From: Stictocephala bisonia
Taxonomy: Eukaryota; Arthropoda; Insecta; Hemiptera; Membracidae
Direction of reading: 5' to 3'
Assembly: GCA_035578905.1 (NCBI GenBank)
Contig: JAQJVL010000003.1
Location: forward strand, 9,739,743 to 9,803,742
DNA: 64,000 bases
In this document: positions 13,601-22,100 of the stretch, one piece after another
Layout: the number at the start of each line of letters is the position of its first letter
Position numbering within the stretch: the first letter of the stretch is position 1
Made by a program: the position numbers and the translations under genes
Notes under the pieces: generated by a model
The model's input: the letters and a program-made list of their open reading frames with translations, nothing else
Told to the model about the DNA's origin: nothing
Database searches by the model: none

Positions 13601-15409
13601 TCGCATCCAATTCCACCTACAACCCTATGTAAATTATTTATGAAACAAAATATTAGGTTAGGTAGGTGAGGTTAGGTTCAGGTAGTTACCTACTATTCTG
13701 ATGGATACAATATATCCGTTAATGATAAGTAACTTATATCTCACTCATTGTTTATCGTAGGAAGAAACAGATGTCATATTTGTGTTTAATAGGCAAACAT
13801 ACATATAGTAATAATATAAACATTTTCCTTTTTAATTATCTGCCAAAAATATGGATTTTTGGGGGAAATTTATGTAGTTCGTGTTCGTGAGGTAAGTTTT
13901 GACTATTACAAAATTTTGAAAATATTTAACGTTAATTTTTAATGAAAAAAGTACTCTCATGAATTTATTGACAAAAAACTCACATGGGGTAGAAAATATT
14001 GAAGATTTGAATAAACTTTTTTAAAATATGATGCTAACTTTCAATAAATACAAAAAATAGTTTTAAGAATGTGCTGTATTCATATCACTATAAAAAAACA
14101 TAAAAATTGTACTAGAACAACAATATTTTCAGATTATAATTTCAAAAAAATTTTACGGCCTTAATAAAATAAAATTAAATTGTATTTTCTATTTTGAATG
14201 CAAATCCGGAAACTGGTTTTAAGATCTTTAAAGGCTTTGGGACTATGCATTTAAGAGATTTAAAAGCCATCTTAATAATGTTTTGATATTTATTGAAACA
14301 TAATCACCGTCTCATATTATTTATAATTTTAAAATAACGCAAATGTATTACTGTAAAGTTCTGTTATTTTCAAACATAAGAATATTGGGCTCATTATTGT
14401 AGTATTCATTAATTAATCAAAGAAATTTTAATACAACAATTGGAAGGAAATGTCTTTGGTGAAACCCTTATGGATTTATTAAGGAAAAACTCGTTTTTAC
14501 CGAACCGGATGTTCCTGATTGACAAGGTTTGACCAAGTTCAATATTACTTAATGTTTCAGTTTTTTTCTATACTAGTTGGAATCTAGATAGGCTTCAATA
14601 TAAAATTATATTGCAGTATTGGACCTTATTTTATGCCTTGTAAAGTCTGATTAAAATACTGTAATATAAAATACGTATGCTTTTAAAAACATTCTAAAAT
14701 TTTAAACCAAAATAATTTAATAAGTAATTACTTAACACCTAATGTTGGAATTTATAACTAAATAACTGCTTTTGAGTATAACCTTACACACAAAACAAGT
14801 GAACGTCACAGATAGAATACGTCAAACGTTATATAAACATGTAAAATTGACGTATTTCGACAGGAACTACAATAAGTATATGGTTCGTTAACTGTTTTTT
14901 CTGAAAACCCTCTTAAAGTCTCATTATTAAATAAAAAAGACGTACAGTTATTACAAGTGATAACGCCTTCAAACCTACTAACCGCAACACGCAAACCGAA
15001 CTGATTGGAAATAGGCCTAACGTTGTATTGAAGGGGCTACAATATCTCGTTTCTAGAGTGGTCAAGCATATTCCGATAAATAACTATCTTATTCACAACC
15101 TATTTACAGATAAAAATCCCCTCATGATATACGTATTAGTAAAATCAACCATCCCTACCATCTTTTAGATGATTCCATATATGTTTGTATCCGGCTGTCA
15201 ATGTGTGTTAAAAGAAGGACGTATTGACAAATTAGATATTAAAATATTTTTATCCTTAAAAATTATATTCCAGACTACTTAACATTAATAGATAATGGTT
15301 TTATAGTGAGGACTACTACAAGTCCCATCCTCGGTTTAAGGAGCTGTACACGGACTCGGACGGCGATGGAAAAATAGACTTCGGAAAGAAGAGAGTATTC
15401 AATAGTTAG
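2257..15409 (+). CDS. obst-A: Obstructor-A-like cuticular protein (CPAP3 family), split gene with alternative last exons
   Basis: CPAP3 proteins are secreted, bind chitin through three peritrophin-A (CBM14) domains and help organise the cuticle matrix. Coding exons are 2257-2454, 5116-5322 and 7742-7955, then one of 10704-10794, 12837-12936 or 15307-15409. The three domain exons total 619 bases. With the one base owed by the missing first exon, every terminal exon closes the frame exactly, giving 236, 239 or 240 residues after the signal-peptide exon. Donors are GTGAGT, GTAAGT and GTGAGG. Cysteine spacings are C-x13-C-x5-C-x9-C-x15-C-x7-C, C-x14-C-x5-C-x9-C-x12-C-x10-C and C-x23-C-x5-C-x10-C-x12-C-x8-C. 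Domain 2 (CPRRNGYFAHPDE, FDEYSGTCVWP) and the DAPENVPGCEDW junction resemble insect obst-A/CPAP3-A as I remember it. The paralogue call is less certain than the family. Confidence 0.8.
4553..4613 (+). mobile_element. Helitron-like 3' terminus
   Basis: A GC-rich patch ends with the hairpin GCACGC-GAA-GCGTGC (4584-4598), then ten bases, then CTAG (4609-4612) and T. A short GC hairpin 10-12 bases before a terminal CTRR followed by a host T is the diagnostic 3' end of Helitron rolling-circle transposons. The 5' end (TC...) was not located, and the TA repeat starting at 4616 obscures the flank. A diverged relative of the GC-rich stretch (GGCCGAGGTG...) lies at about 50,830-50,910 without an intact hairpin. 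Confidence 0.45.
4616..4676. repeat. (TA)n microsatellite
   Basis: About 30 uninterrupted TA units lie directly after the Helitron-like terminus. Confidence 0.9.
4677..4860 (+). repeat. Dispersed repeat, copy 1
   Basis: This stretch (CACTATTTCTCC..., GGTTTATCTTGACCCCT, GGCTCACTAAGAAAGG, CTCATGGTATTCTT) is matched in inverted orientation at about 51,620-51,810. A more diverged version, following a GACTGACTGACTCACT stretch, lies at about 4040-4260. It is probably part of a transposon family; no coding sequence is visible. Confidence 0.55.
5116..5322 (+). CDS. obst-A: obst-A-like exon, chitin-binding domain 2
   Basis: The acceptor CTGTTCCAG ends at 5115 and the donor GTAAGT starts at 5323. It begins with two bases that complete a Gln codon and ends with one base of a Met codon. 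The domain runs from HLCPRRNGYFAHPDETVC to the sixth Cys in GRSNCGEAE, with the conserved NVFYN aromatic run between Cys2 and Cys3. The short linker DPQGTH joins it to domain 1. Confidence 0.9.
5323..7741 (+). other. Intron 2 of the visible obst-A-like gene
   Basis: It holds a 25-base poly-A run (about 5878-5903), a GC-rich patch at 6130-6240 of unknown nature, and the 12-copy 91-bp array at 6411-7514. The array ends about 230 bases before the domain 3 exon. No coding sequence was recognised. Confidence 0.7.
6411..7514. repeat. 12-copy 91-bp tandem array in the obst-A-like intron
   Basis: Units start with TAGTGAGCTGTACGAGTG at 6411, 6502, 6598, 6689, 6780, 6871, 6962, 7053, 7144, 7235, 7326 and 7422. 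Ten spacings are used for the call: most are exactly 91 bp, and two units (6502, 7326) are 96 bp through the same insertion, CTCAGA for CAA/CTA before the next TAG. Because 91 is not divisible by three, the open frames through it on the minus strand change frame from unit to unit and are not coding. Confidence 0.95.
7742..7955 (+). CDS. obst-A: obst-A-like exon, chitin-binding domain 3 (five of six cysteines)
   Basis: The acceptor TTTATAG ends at 7741 and the donor GTGAGG starts at 7956. It encodes KLKDGFSCPKDSQ, a long Gly/His/Ala stretch before Cys2, then QKFYV, LNGVTPREQG and the CDAPENVPG end. The exon stops after TG, so the sixth cysteine exists only after splicing to a terminal exon starting with T or C. 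If the intron were retained, translation would stop at once (TGG TGA). Confidence 0.9.
7956..10703 (+). other. Intron before the first terminal exon
   Basis: AT-rich intron with no recognised gene. A near-perfect 16-bp inverted repeat (8016-8031 with 8051-8066, GGAACATGTTCTTTCC type, one mismatch) could form a hairpin. The pair CTTACCCCC/GGGGGTAGG near 9467-9512 is a weaker one. Confidence 0.55.
10704..10794 (+). CDS. obst-A: Candidate alternative terminal exon A of the obst-A-like gene
   Basis: The acceptor CACCAGTTAG ends at 10703, after a pyrimidine-rich stretch with branch-like TCTAATCT and TTTAAC words. The first base T completes TG|T (Cys), then Glu-Asp, as in the other two terminal exons. 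The tail reads CEDLSNLRHRLMLQAQ and then ICIDSRGRITAPGV before TGA at 10792-10794. The patch is GC-rich within AT-rich surroundings, as the certain exons are. The tail has no similarity to tails B and C beyond CED, carries an extra cysteine and is basic. A possible AATAAA lies at 11487-11492. A competing reading with a splice at 10745 (CPDLYRQPWK...) is also open but lacks CED and has a poor acceptor. Confidence 0.55.
10795..12836 (+). other. Region between terminal exons A and B
   Basis: AT-rich sequence acting as 3' UTR of form A, or intron for forms B and C. A TGACGTCA palindrome lies at 10799-10806, just after the stop. AAT-type simple repeats lie at about 12,167-12,207. No other exon was seen. 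Confidence 0.5.
12837..12936 (+). CDS. obst-A: Alternative terminal exon B of the obst-A-like gene
   Basis: The acceptor GTGCTACAG ends at 12836, and C completes TG|C. It encodes CEDWYKDNPEV, then an Ala/Gln/Asn-rich stretch and a basic end (SKKKRTRK) before TGA at 12934-12936. CEDWYKD is the typical ending of obst-A-type proteins, so this is probably the ancestral or default tail. AATAAA lies only 18 bases after the stop (12954-12959), with further AATAAA words near 13,311-13,319. Confidence 0.85.
12937..15306 (+). other. Region between terminal exons B and C
   Basis: AT-rich 3' UTR or intron. A run of TTAGG-like words (TTAGGTTAGGTAGG) at about 13,652-13,690 is a dispersed insect motif, not a telomere. 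No extra exon was recognised. Confidence 0.5.
12954..12959 (+). promoter_or_regulatory. Candidate polyadenylation signal for terminal exon B
   Basis: An AATAAA hexamer 18 bases after the stop codon. It is close for a 3' UTR, and a later cluster near 13,311 could be used instead. Confidence 0.35.
15307..15409 (+). CDS. obst-A: Alternative terminal exon C of the obst-A-like gene
   Basis: The acceptor GGTTTTATAG ends at 15306. The first bases TGAGGAC match exon A. T completes the Cys codon and the tail reads CEDYYKSHPRFKELY, then TDSDGDGKIDFGKKRVFNS, with TAG at 15407-15409. CEDYYKS aligns with CEDWYKD of exon B, so the two probably arose by exon duplication. The acidic DSDGDGKIDF stretch resembles a calcium-binding EF-hand-type loop (D-x-D-G-D-G-x-I-D), though only one short loop is present. 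Codon structure and GC content stand out sharply from the flanks. Confidence 0.8.
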
Positions 15410-17124
15410 ACGTAAAATTTTGTAGAGAATATTACATTTATGTAATGCAATTGCATCATTTTCAAATTATAAAGAAAATGTATTACACTTGATAGAGTGT
15501 TGTATTTTAAAGTGAATCATGATATATTTATATTAGTTTTCCCCTTAGTTTCTAATAGAATATTTTCAATTTATTTAAATTCATACTTTTCTTAGTGACT
15601 TGACGTTATTTTAATCCTATTGACATTTTTCACACTTTTTGATTTTTTCTATAATTTTCTCTATTTTGAACCTCTTTGTTTGTATCATTGTTTATTTATT
15701 AAAGCTCGAGGCGATTTTTGTCTGTATACTTATATAGCATATACTTATTATATACTATATAAGTAAGATTATAGAATTTTTAATCATAAATTAATATGCT
15801 GATAAAGCCGTATCTTCATCCTTCATTCAACCTTTAACTTAGAATTTACCTTAAATACAAAGGGCTGTCCAAAGGTACTTCAAAGCCGTGATACATTTTG
15901 TTTGTTATTCAAAATGAAAAATATTTCTTATGGTGATTTTATTTATACTAAATACTTTAACATGCTTTTAAATCTTCCAGTTTTTTTTTTTTTTTTTTTT
16001 TTATGAGTTCTTTAATGCCCAGTCCAAGCAAGTTTTCTTACCTGAAATAATTATTTCACACTTTCCTAATATTTTTATTTGTTCTACCAAACATCATTTA
16101 ATTTAGATTGTGATTTGTTTATCAAGTTTTAATGTTTTGTATTACTATATTGCTATAATATTTGATCATAGAGAGAGTGCAGCGTGTTTTATTATTACTA
16201 TTTAAAATGAACTTAAATAATTATGAATTATTTATTGTTATTTAAACTACTTTATTACTACTGTGCTGTCTTTTTTAATTTAGTCCAAAATATAAAGTAA
16301 TCTTTTAGATGATTGTAAAAGACTTGTATTTAATTAAAGTCAAATTAAGATTGTTTTGATCATTTAAACCTACAATGATTCAAATCTATTTATTTGATTG
16401 TTTTTTATTTAGCAAGTAATCGTGAAAAAAAGAACTTGTTACATCTATAACCTTTTTTATTTATTTTGCCTTACAATATTTTTTAGTAGCCACAAAAGTA
16501 ATATTATAAGTCTAATTATTTTAAGGTATATGAGTAGAACATTTAAAAAAAAATAATAATAAATGCAACATTTAAAAAGTATAACCCCTGACAGTAAATA
16601 ATAACCCTTGAGTAATATTGTGTTCCTTAACTATGTAAAAGTGAAGGCATTTGTACTTAAAACTTAATATTAAGGTAGGTACTCTTCCCCTAACCTCAGT
16701 GGTCTGAAGGGCGTCTCTTAATATGTATGGAAATTAAAGTGGATTGAGAAATATATCATAGCTTCCTTCGTTGTTTGTGGGTTTACACCTGTAAGAATAT
16801 ACTTTCAGAATGCAACAACAGTTAATAAGGGTGTACAACTTGTGGTCCCCAATTTTATCTTCAAAGAAAATACACAAACTCCTTAAAGGTAACACATAAA
16901 GGTATTTTCTATAACATTAGCATATGTTCTCCTGGCTTTATTCATAATTTAGAGTTTCCAGCTATATTTATTACTTACATAGAATAGAATACTTAATAAT
17001 TAATAGAATTAAAACTTACATACATACAAATAGAAACATTTGTCAAGAAGAACCAGAAATAGAACATTCATCTGTGTTCCCCACAACACAATACTTAATA
17101 AAGCAATTAGAAAAACTTTTAAAA
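15410..17124. other. Intergenic AT-rich stretch
   Basis: 3' flank of terminal exon C, with a poly-T run near 15,980-16,002 and the first copy of a 137-bp direct repeat. No gene was seen. Confidence 0.6.
15751..15887 (+). repeat. 137-bp direct repeat, copy 1
   Basis: It matches 17947-18083 with only a handful of substitutions and no length change (TATACTATATAAGTAAGATT ... GGTACTTCAAAGCC). The pair brackets a 2.06-kb segment containing the Penelope-like fragment. They may be pseudo-LTR remnants of that element or a host duplication. Confidence 0.85.
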
Positions 17125-17765
17125 AAGAAAAATTCCAATTGGTTTTAAAACAAATAACAACGCATTTAACATAATACAAAAGAAATCCACTTCCAAATTA
17201 CATAAAACCCAAGATATATTTGACAAATCAGGAATTTACAAAATTGAATGTTCAGACTGCCCAAACTATTATATTGGACAAACAGGACGATCATTTAAAC
17301 GAAGATTTAATGAACACATACAAGCTCTAAAATCAAACAACAGAACTTCAATTAAATCTTCCTTTGCAGAACACTTACTAAACAATAATCACAACTACAC
17401 AAATATGAAAACCAACATGAAAATTTTAAAATTCGGTTCAAAAAGCAAAAAACTAGATTCTCAAGAAGAACTTGAAATTTATAAATACAACAAAGAAAAT
17501 CCCAATAATTTAATCAACACCATGTTAACACAAAAAAAGAAACCCAATATTCGAAACAATTATACATATAAGAAACAACACACTCAAAGACAACTAACCA
17601 CCAAAACAAAAATATTTACTAATTTAACATGTTTCCTTTATGATAATTATTTACTTCATTTTATTTGTTTTGTAAACACATATTCACCTATAAATTCCTT
17701 CATTCATAAATGCCGAAACCGGTCGTGGTAATTTAATAAAAAACTATTTAAGGGTGCTCAGTTAT
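17125..17765 (+). mobile_element. Penelope-like retroelement 3' fragment with GIY-YIG endonuclease
   Basis: An uninterrupted frame from about 17,129 to the stop at 17,731 encodes roughly 200 residues. GFKTNNNAFNIIQKK precedes GIYKIECSDCPNYYIGQTGR (from 17,231), then RRFNEHIQAL and, further on, FAEHLLNNNHNY and SKSKKLDSQEELEIYK. The GIY, YIGQTGR and downstream Arg/His residues are the GIY-YIG core, and the CxxC between GIY and YIG is typical of Penelope-like elements, which carry this endonuclease after the reverse transcriptase. The transcriptase domain is missing here. The stretch CCGAAACCGGTCGTGG after the stop resembles the GAAAC-containing ends of this class. Confidence 0.8.
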
Positions 17766-17946
17766 TATTTTTTTTTATTATTACTTACAATATCTTTTTC
17801 CCTAAACAATATAGAATAAATTATGTCAAAGCTTATGATACTACAAAGAAGGGGCAATGAACAAAATAAATCGGATAAGTAAAATTATACTATCATTAAA
17901 ATATCCAAGTACATATTTAAAAACAGAAAATACATATAATCAGTCA

Positions 17947-18083
17947 TATACTATATAAGTAAGATTATAGAATTTTTAACCATAAATTAATATGCTGATA
18001 AAGCCGTATCTTGATCCTTCATTCAACCTTTAACTTGGAATTTACCTTAAATACAAAGGGCTGTCCAGAGGTACTTCAAAGCC
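17947..18083 (+). repeat. 137-bp direct repeat, copy 2
   Basis: The partner of 15751-15887; it begins about 180 bases downstream of the Penelope-like fragment. Confidence 0.85.
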
Positions 18084-18813
18084 TTGAGCTATTTTTTGAG
18101 ATAGAACAATTGTTTCCATCACAAATTTCAGACTAAGCCCTCCTAAAATTGGAATATTGGAATAAATACAATGCAGAGTCTTTATTCCAAACTGATTTAA
18201 GTAAATATGCTTGAATACACAAAGCAAAAATGAACACAATTCTTTTTATCAGTACACTGACAAGACAAAATCAACTGACTAACGTAATAAAACATAAAAA
18301 ACATAGTCACATTAATCACAAGGTGAATATCTCACTTTTTCGGAATAGTAATATTACTGTCTCATGAGTGTTCAGTTTTGTTAAGAAAATGAATTAAGAA
18401 AAATAACAAGAGCACAATTTTTGTTAATGAAAATGTCTTTTATATTTTTGCACATAGAATATATGCAGATGTACGATTTCCATTCAACACAGATTATTGA
18501 AGATTGAAAATAATCATTAGGGAAGTAAACGATCACATTTTATAATTTTTGTTGTTGTAAATAAAATTACACTTCACACGAATTGGTCAACTGAAGTGAG
18601 TAGTTTTTGGATCTCTTCGACTGTAAAAATTACTTTTACAAAAACTCCAATATCTCTTTGAAATATTTATTAGAGTATATTTTACATATAACTTCGTTAT
18701 ATTTTTCTAGTTGAGGTGATATTTATAGAATTATCTCTAATAGGCCATGCATGATTTCTCCCTACTTACCATTTGAGTTAAAGTGCATATTATAAAAATC
18801 CTTTTCAGTTTAA

Positions 18814-19105
18814 TTAGTTGTATTTTTCTTTTATTGGTAAATTATTTCTTCTTTTGTTCCAAACACGTTTTAATATCGCCCTGAAAATTGCGTAAATAGC
18901 AACTGCCACAGATATGGGAACTAAAATAATGACTGCAAGTACGTCCAATAACGCCAGCTGGTACCAGGACAGTTGAGTGGAGGCAGGCTGCAGGTGAGCG
19001 CCTCCGTGCCTCAGGACATACTCAGTCCAGTACACGACTGTCTCTGCAGGCGTCATTGGTCGGTCTCTGAATATACTTGAAAGTCTTTTTACGTTATTTT
19101 TATAC
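18814..19105 (-). CDS. UGT gene A, exon 5 (membrane anchor and tail)
   Basis: The acceptor TTCACAG lies just above 19105, and the first base completes the Trp codon of ...IEDPW. It encodes YKNNVKRLSSIFRDRPMTPA, then WTEYVLRHGGAHL, a hydrophobic span of about 20-25 residues (LLDVLAVIILVPISVAVAIY) and a basic tail ending KEKYN. The stop TAA reads on the minus strand at 18814-18816. Confidence 0.9.
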
Positions 19106-22100
19106 CTGTGAAATCGGAGCATTGTTAGATGTTTTATTTGGGCTGTAATACATAATTTGTTTAAAGTAAATTAATAGTAATACTTATTTTAAAATAAGTT
19201 GGTCAGAACAAATGGCGTGCTTTATTTTAACAATAATGATAAAAACTAGTTATTTATCTTTTATAGATATGTGATCGTACTTGGATAAACAACGTTCCAA
19301 TATAGTGATATAATTATCAAAGTGAAACGAAAATGTTTTCTGCTATATTGTTTTACATGCCTGTAACATAGCACTAAACAATTTTAGTATATTAATAATT
19401 GTATTTTCATGTACTAAAAAAATGTATATTTATTCCAGACATAAAAATAAAAATGAAATTTTGTGCACCTAGATATTTCAAATTTCACATTCTCGTGTGT
19501 AAAAATTAAATGAATGGATAAATTTAATGATCTACATATTCTATTTGTAAAATTCCACTAATACTGCATTTTTATTTTTTGGTGTGAGATTTAATATTTT
19601 GTGTAAGAAAATAGTGTGCTCATTAAAATATAAAACGTGAGCTCATAATTACATGTATAGTGTATGTGACAGGTTAAGACATTTGGTAAATAATATATAC
19701 TGATATAAAAGATCATATTTTGTATTACTTACTTTAATTAATTGATAACAATTTGCTTTAATTGATTGTCCAATAGGATACTTTATTTCATAAATAAAAG
19801 CAATTCCAGAATATTTACTTAAATTAGTACTATTATGCTTATATATTTTTGTAAACTATTTTCAAATCATCGATTACTTTATTTATCTAAAACTGTCTTG
19901 GATGATGGATGGCAGAAATTAAATTAACTCTATTAAATGAGTTCATGAATATATACAAAGCATAAAACACTGTTTTATTTTGTTACTCTATATTAGCTTA
20001 ACTGCTATTAAAACAATAGAAAGATAGAAGCAAAATAAGTGAAAGAATGCAGAAAATCAATTTTAAAAATGCTAAGTTGTTGATTGTTTTTAGACATGCT
20101 ATTTTCCAATAAATTCCTTCACATTGTACTGCAAAATCTAGCCTATCAAAACAAAACAACTGGATTATATCAAACAAGCAATTTTTTTATATTCTATACA
20201 ATATTATTTCCATATTACCTTAAAAAATAAAATAAGAAACAAATTATTTGAAAGATATTCCAGATTTCCAGAGAAAAAAATGCTGTTGCAACATTTCGTC
20301 TAAAATCTGGATATGACTGCCTTGGCGAATATCTTCATCGCTTTGGATATATGAAAATACAAACTGCATCTTACACAAATAATCTAATCTTATGGCCAAA
20401 ATCCACAAAAATTAAAAAAAAAAAATATTTTAGATATTGGGAAGCCGATCACTAATTACTTATTAATGGATTTTTGTTAAATACTTTGCTGTTTAATGAT
20501 AATAATAATAATAAAAAATGCTTATATATTTTGCTTATATATTCAGTCATCCTTAGACAACAGCATTAGGGCCAAAATACAATGACCAACTAAAACTTAC
20601 CAAGGATCTTCAATAACTTCTCTGATAGCAGTGATAAGAGTGTTCTCTGTAATTTCCAAGTTATTCAATCGAACACCAATGCCTTTCTCTTCATAAAACC
20701 TGCCGTTACGTTGTTGATCGAAGAACTGTGGTATGACAACCACAGGAACCCCGCAGTGGGTTGCCTCGTGTTGGCTCAGCAACCCTCCGTGGGTGATGAA
20801 CAACACACAGTGGGGATGGGCTAGGAACATAGAAATATAATGACATAAATACTTAGTTTGACCATTCCATTGGTAAACAAATGTGATACAATGCGAAAAA
20901 GATGAGCGTCTTCGGTGCCAGGCAAATGTGAAAGTCACGTGAGATGAGATTTATTTTCTAAACAAAAATGATTACGCTAGTAAATTTTATTCTTGATTTT
21001 TATTGGTTTGATGAACGTTTAAAATAAACTGGAGGAAACTAAAATAGAATTGATATAATATATTCTAGTTCAAGCGAAAGTAAACGGAAAACGTTTGAGA
21101 ATTAAAAAAGAAATGGTTCCAAACAATTGGCACTAACTTTCCCCCAAATTAAACACTAAAAAATCAAAACAGAAATTTACCAGTTTGATTCCCAAATATG
21201 TTGTTGTTGCTATAGCTAAAAAACTTTTCAAGGTCGAGACAACATGTAATCAAAGTCGTTAGAGCCGTTTTGGAGAAAATTCCATTTTTTAATGTTTTTG
21301 TTCATAAAAATATTTAAAATAAATAAAATTTGAATAAAGTGAAAACAATTATCTGTTAATTGGCTAAATACACATACATACCAAATTTCATAACAATTAA
21401 TCCATCCGTTTGGTCTCCAGCGAACTGCACATACACACAGACAGGCACACATCGGACAGACAACAACAATCTTTTTAGATAAAAACACGTTTTGCGTTCA
21501 GGAAACCCTAAAATGGATTTTTAGACTAACTTGTGAAAAAAATTTTTTTTTGGACGATCACAGTACTTTTTCTATGCTAACGCATATGGGAGAAAGTAAA
21601 TTATTACATTTCAACCGACTGGCAGGTATTTATATAGAGAAATATGGTGAGTTGAAATTAAAATGTCTTACTGTGGTATTTTTATTCTATATTTTAACAA
21701 AGTTGTACTGTTCAAACATTCACTTTATCAGCAATATTGAATACAGGTTAACGTGACATAAAAAACCACCCTAAATTTCGGGCATTGAATTATATAAATA
21801 CTTGTTTGGAATTACACTTTTTCGAACTAACACCCAATTATATCTATTTATATTTCAAATAAGGGATGACAGAGTTGACGTTTTCACCTGAATTCCAGAC
21901 CTTTGCTTGAGGTCGGCATATACAAATATCATTTACTCTGCGCTCTGATGATGAAAGTAGATAGATTGATATATTATGCTCACTATGTAAATGAGCTTAT
22001 ACTGTACACATGCATCAACTATGTGGAATAGATTACTAAAATTAAAAATGCTATTTTAAATCTATAATACTCTGTAAATGTAATATATCTGCATTGAATT

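Noticed and set aside
13652..13690. TTAGGTTAGGTAGG-like words (also near 27,450)
   Set aside because: They resemble the insect telomere repeat TTAGG but are only a few degenerate units inside ordinary sequence.
18042..18239. 65-codon minus-strand frame downstream of UGT gene A
   Set aside because: It overlaps the second 137-bp direct repeat and has no recognisable domain.
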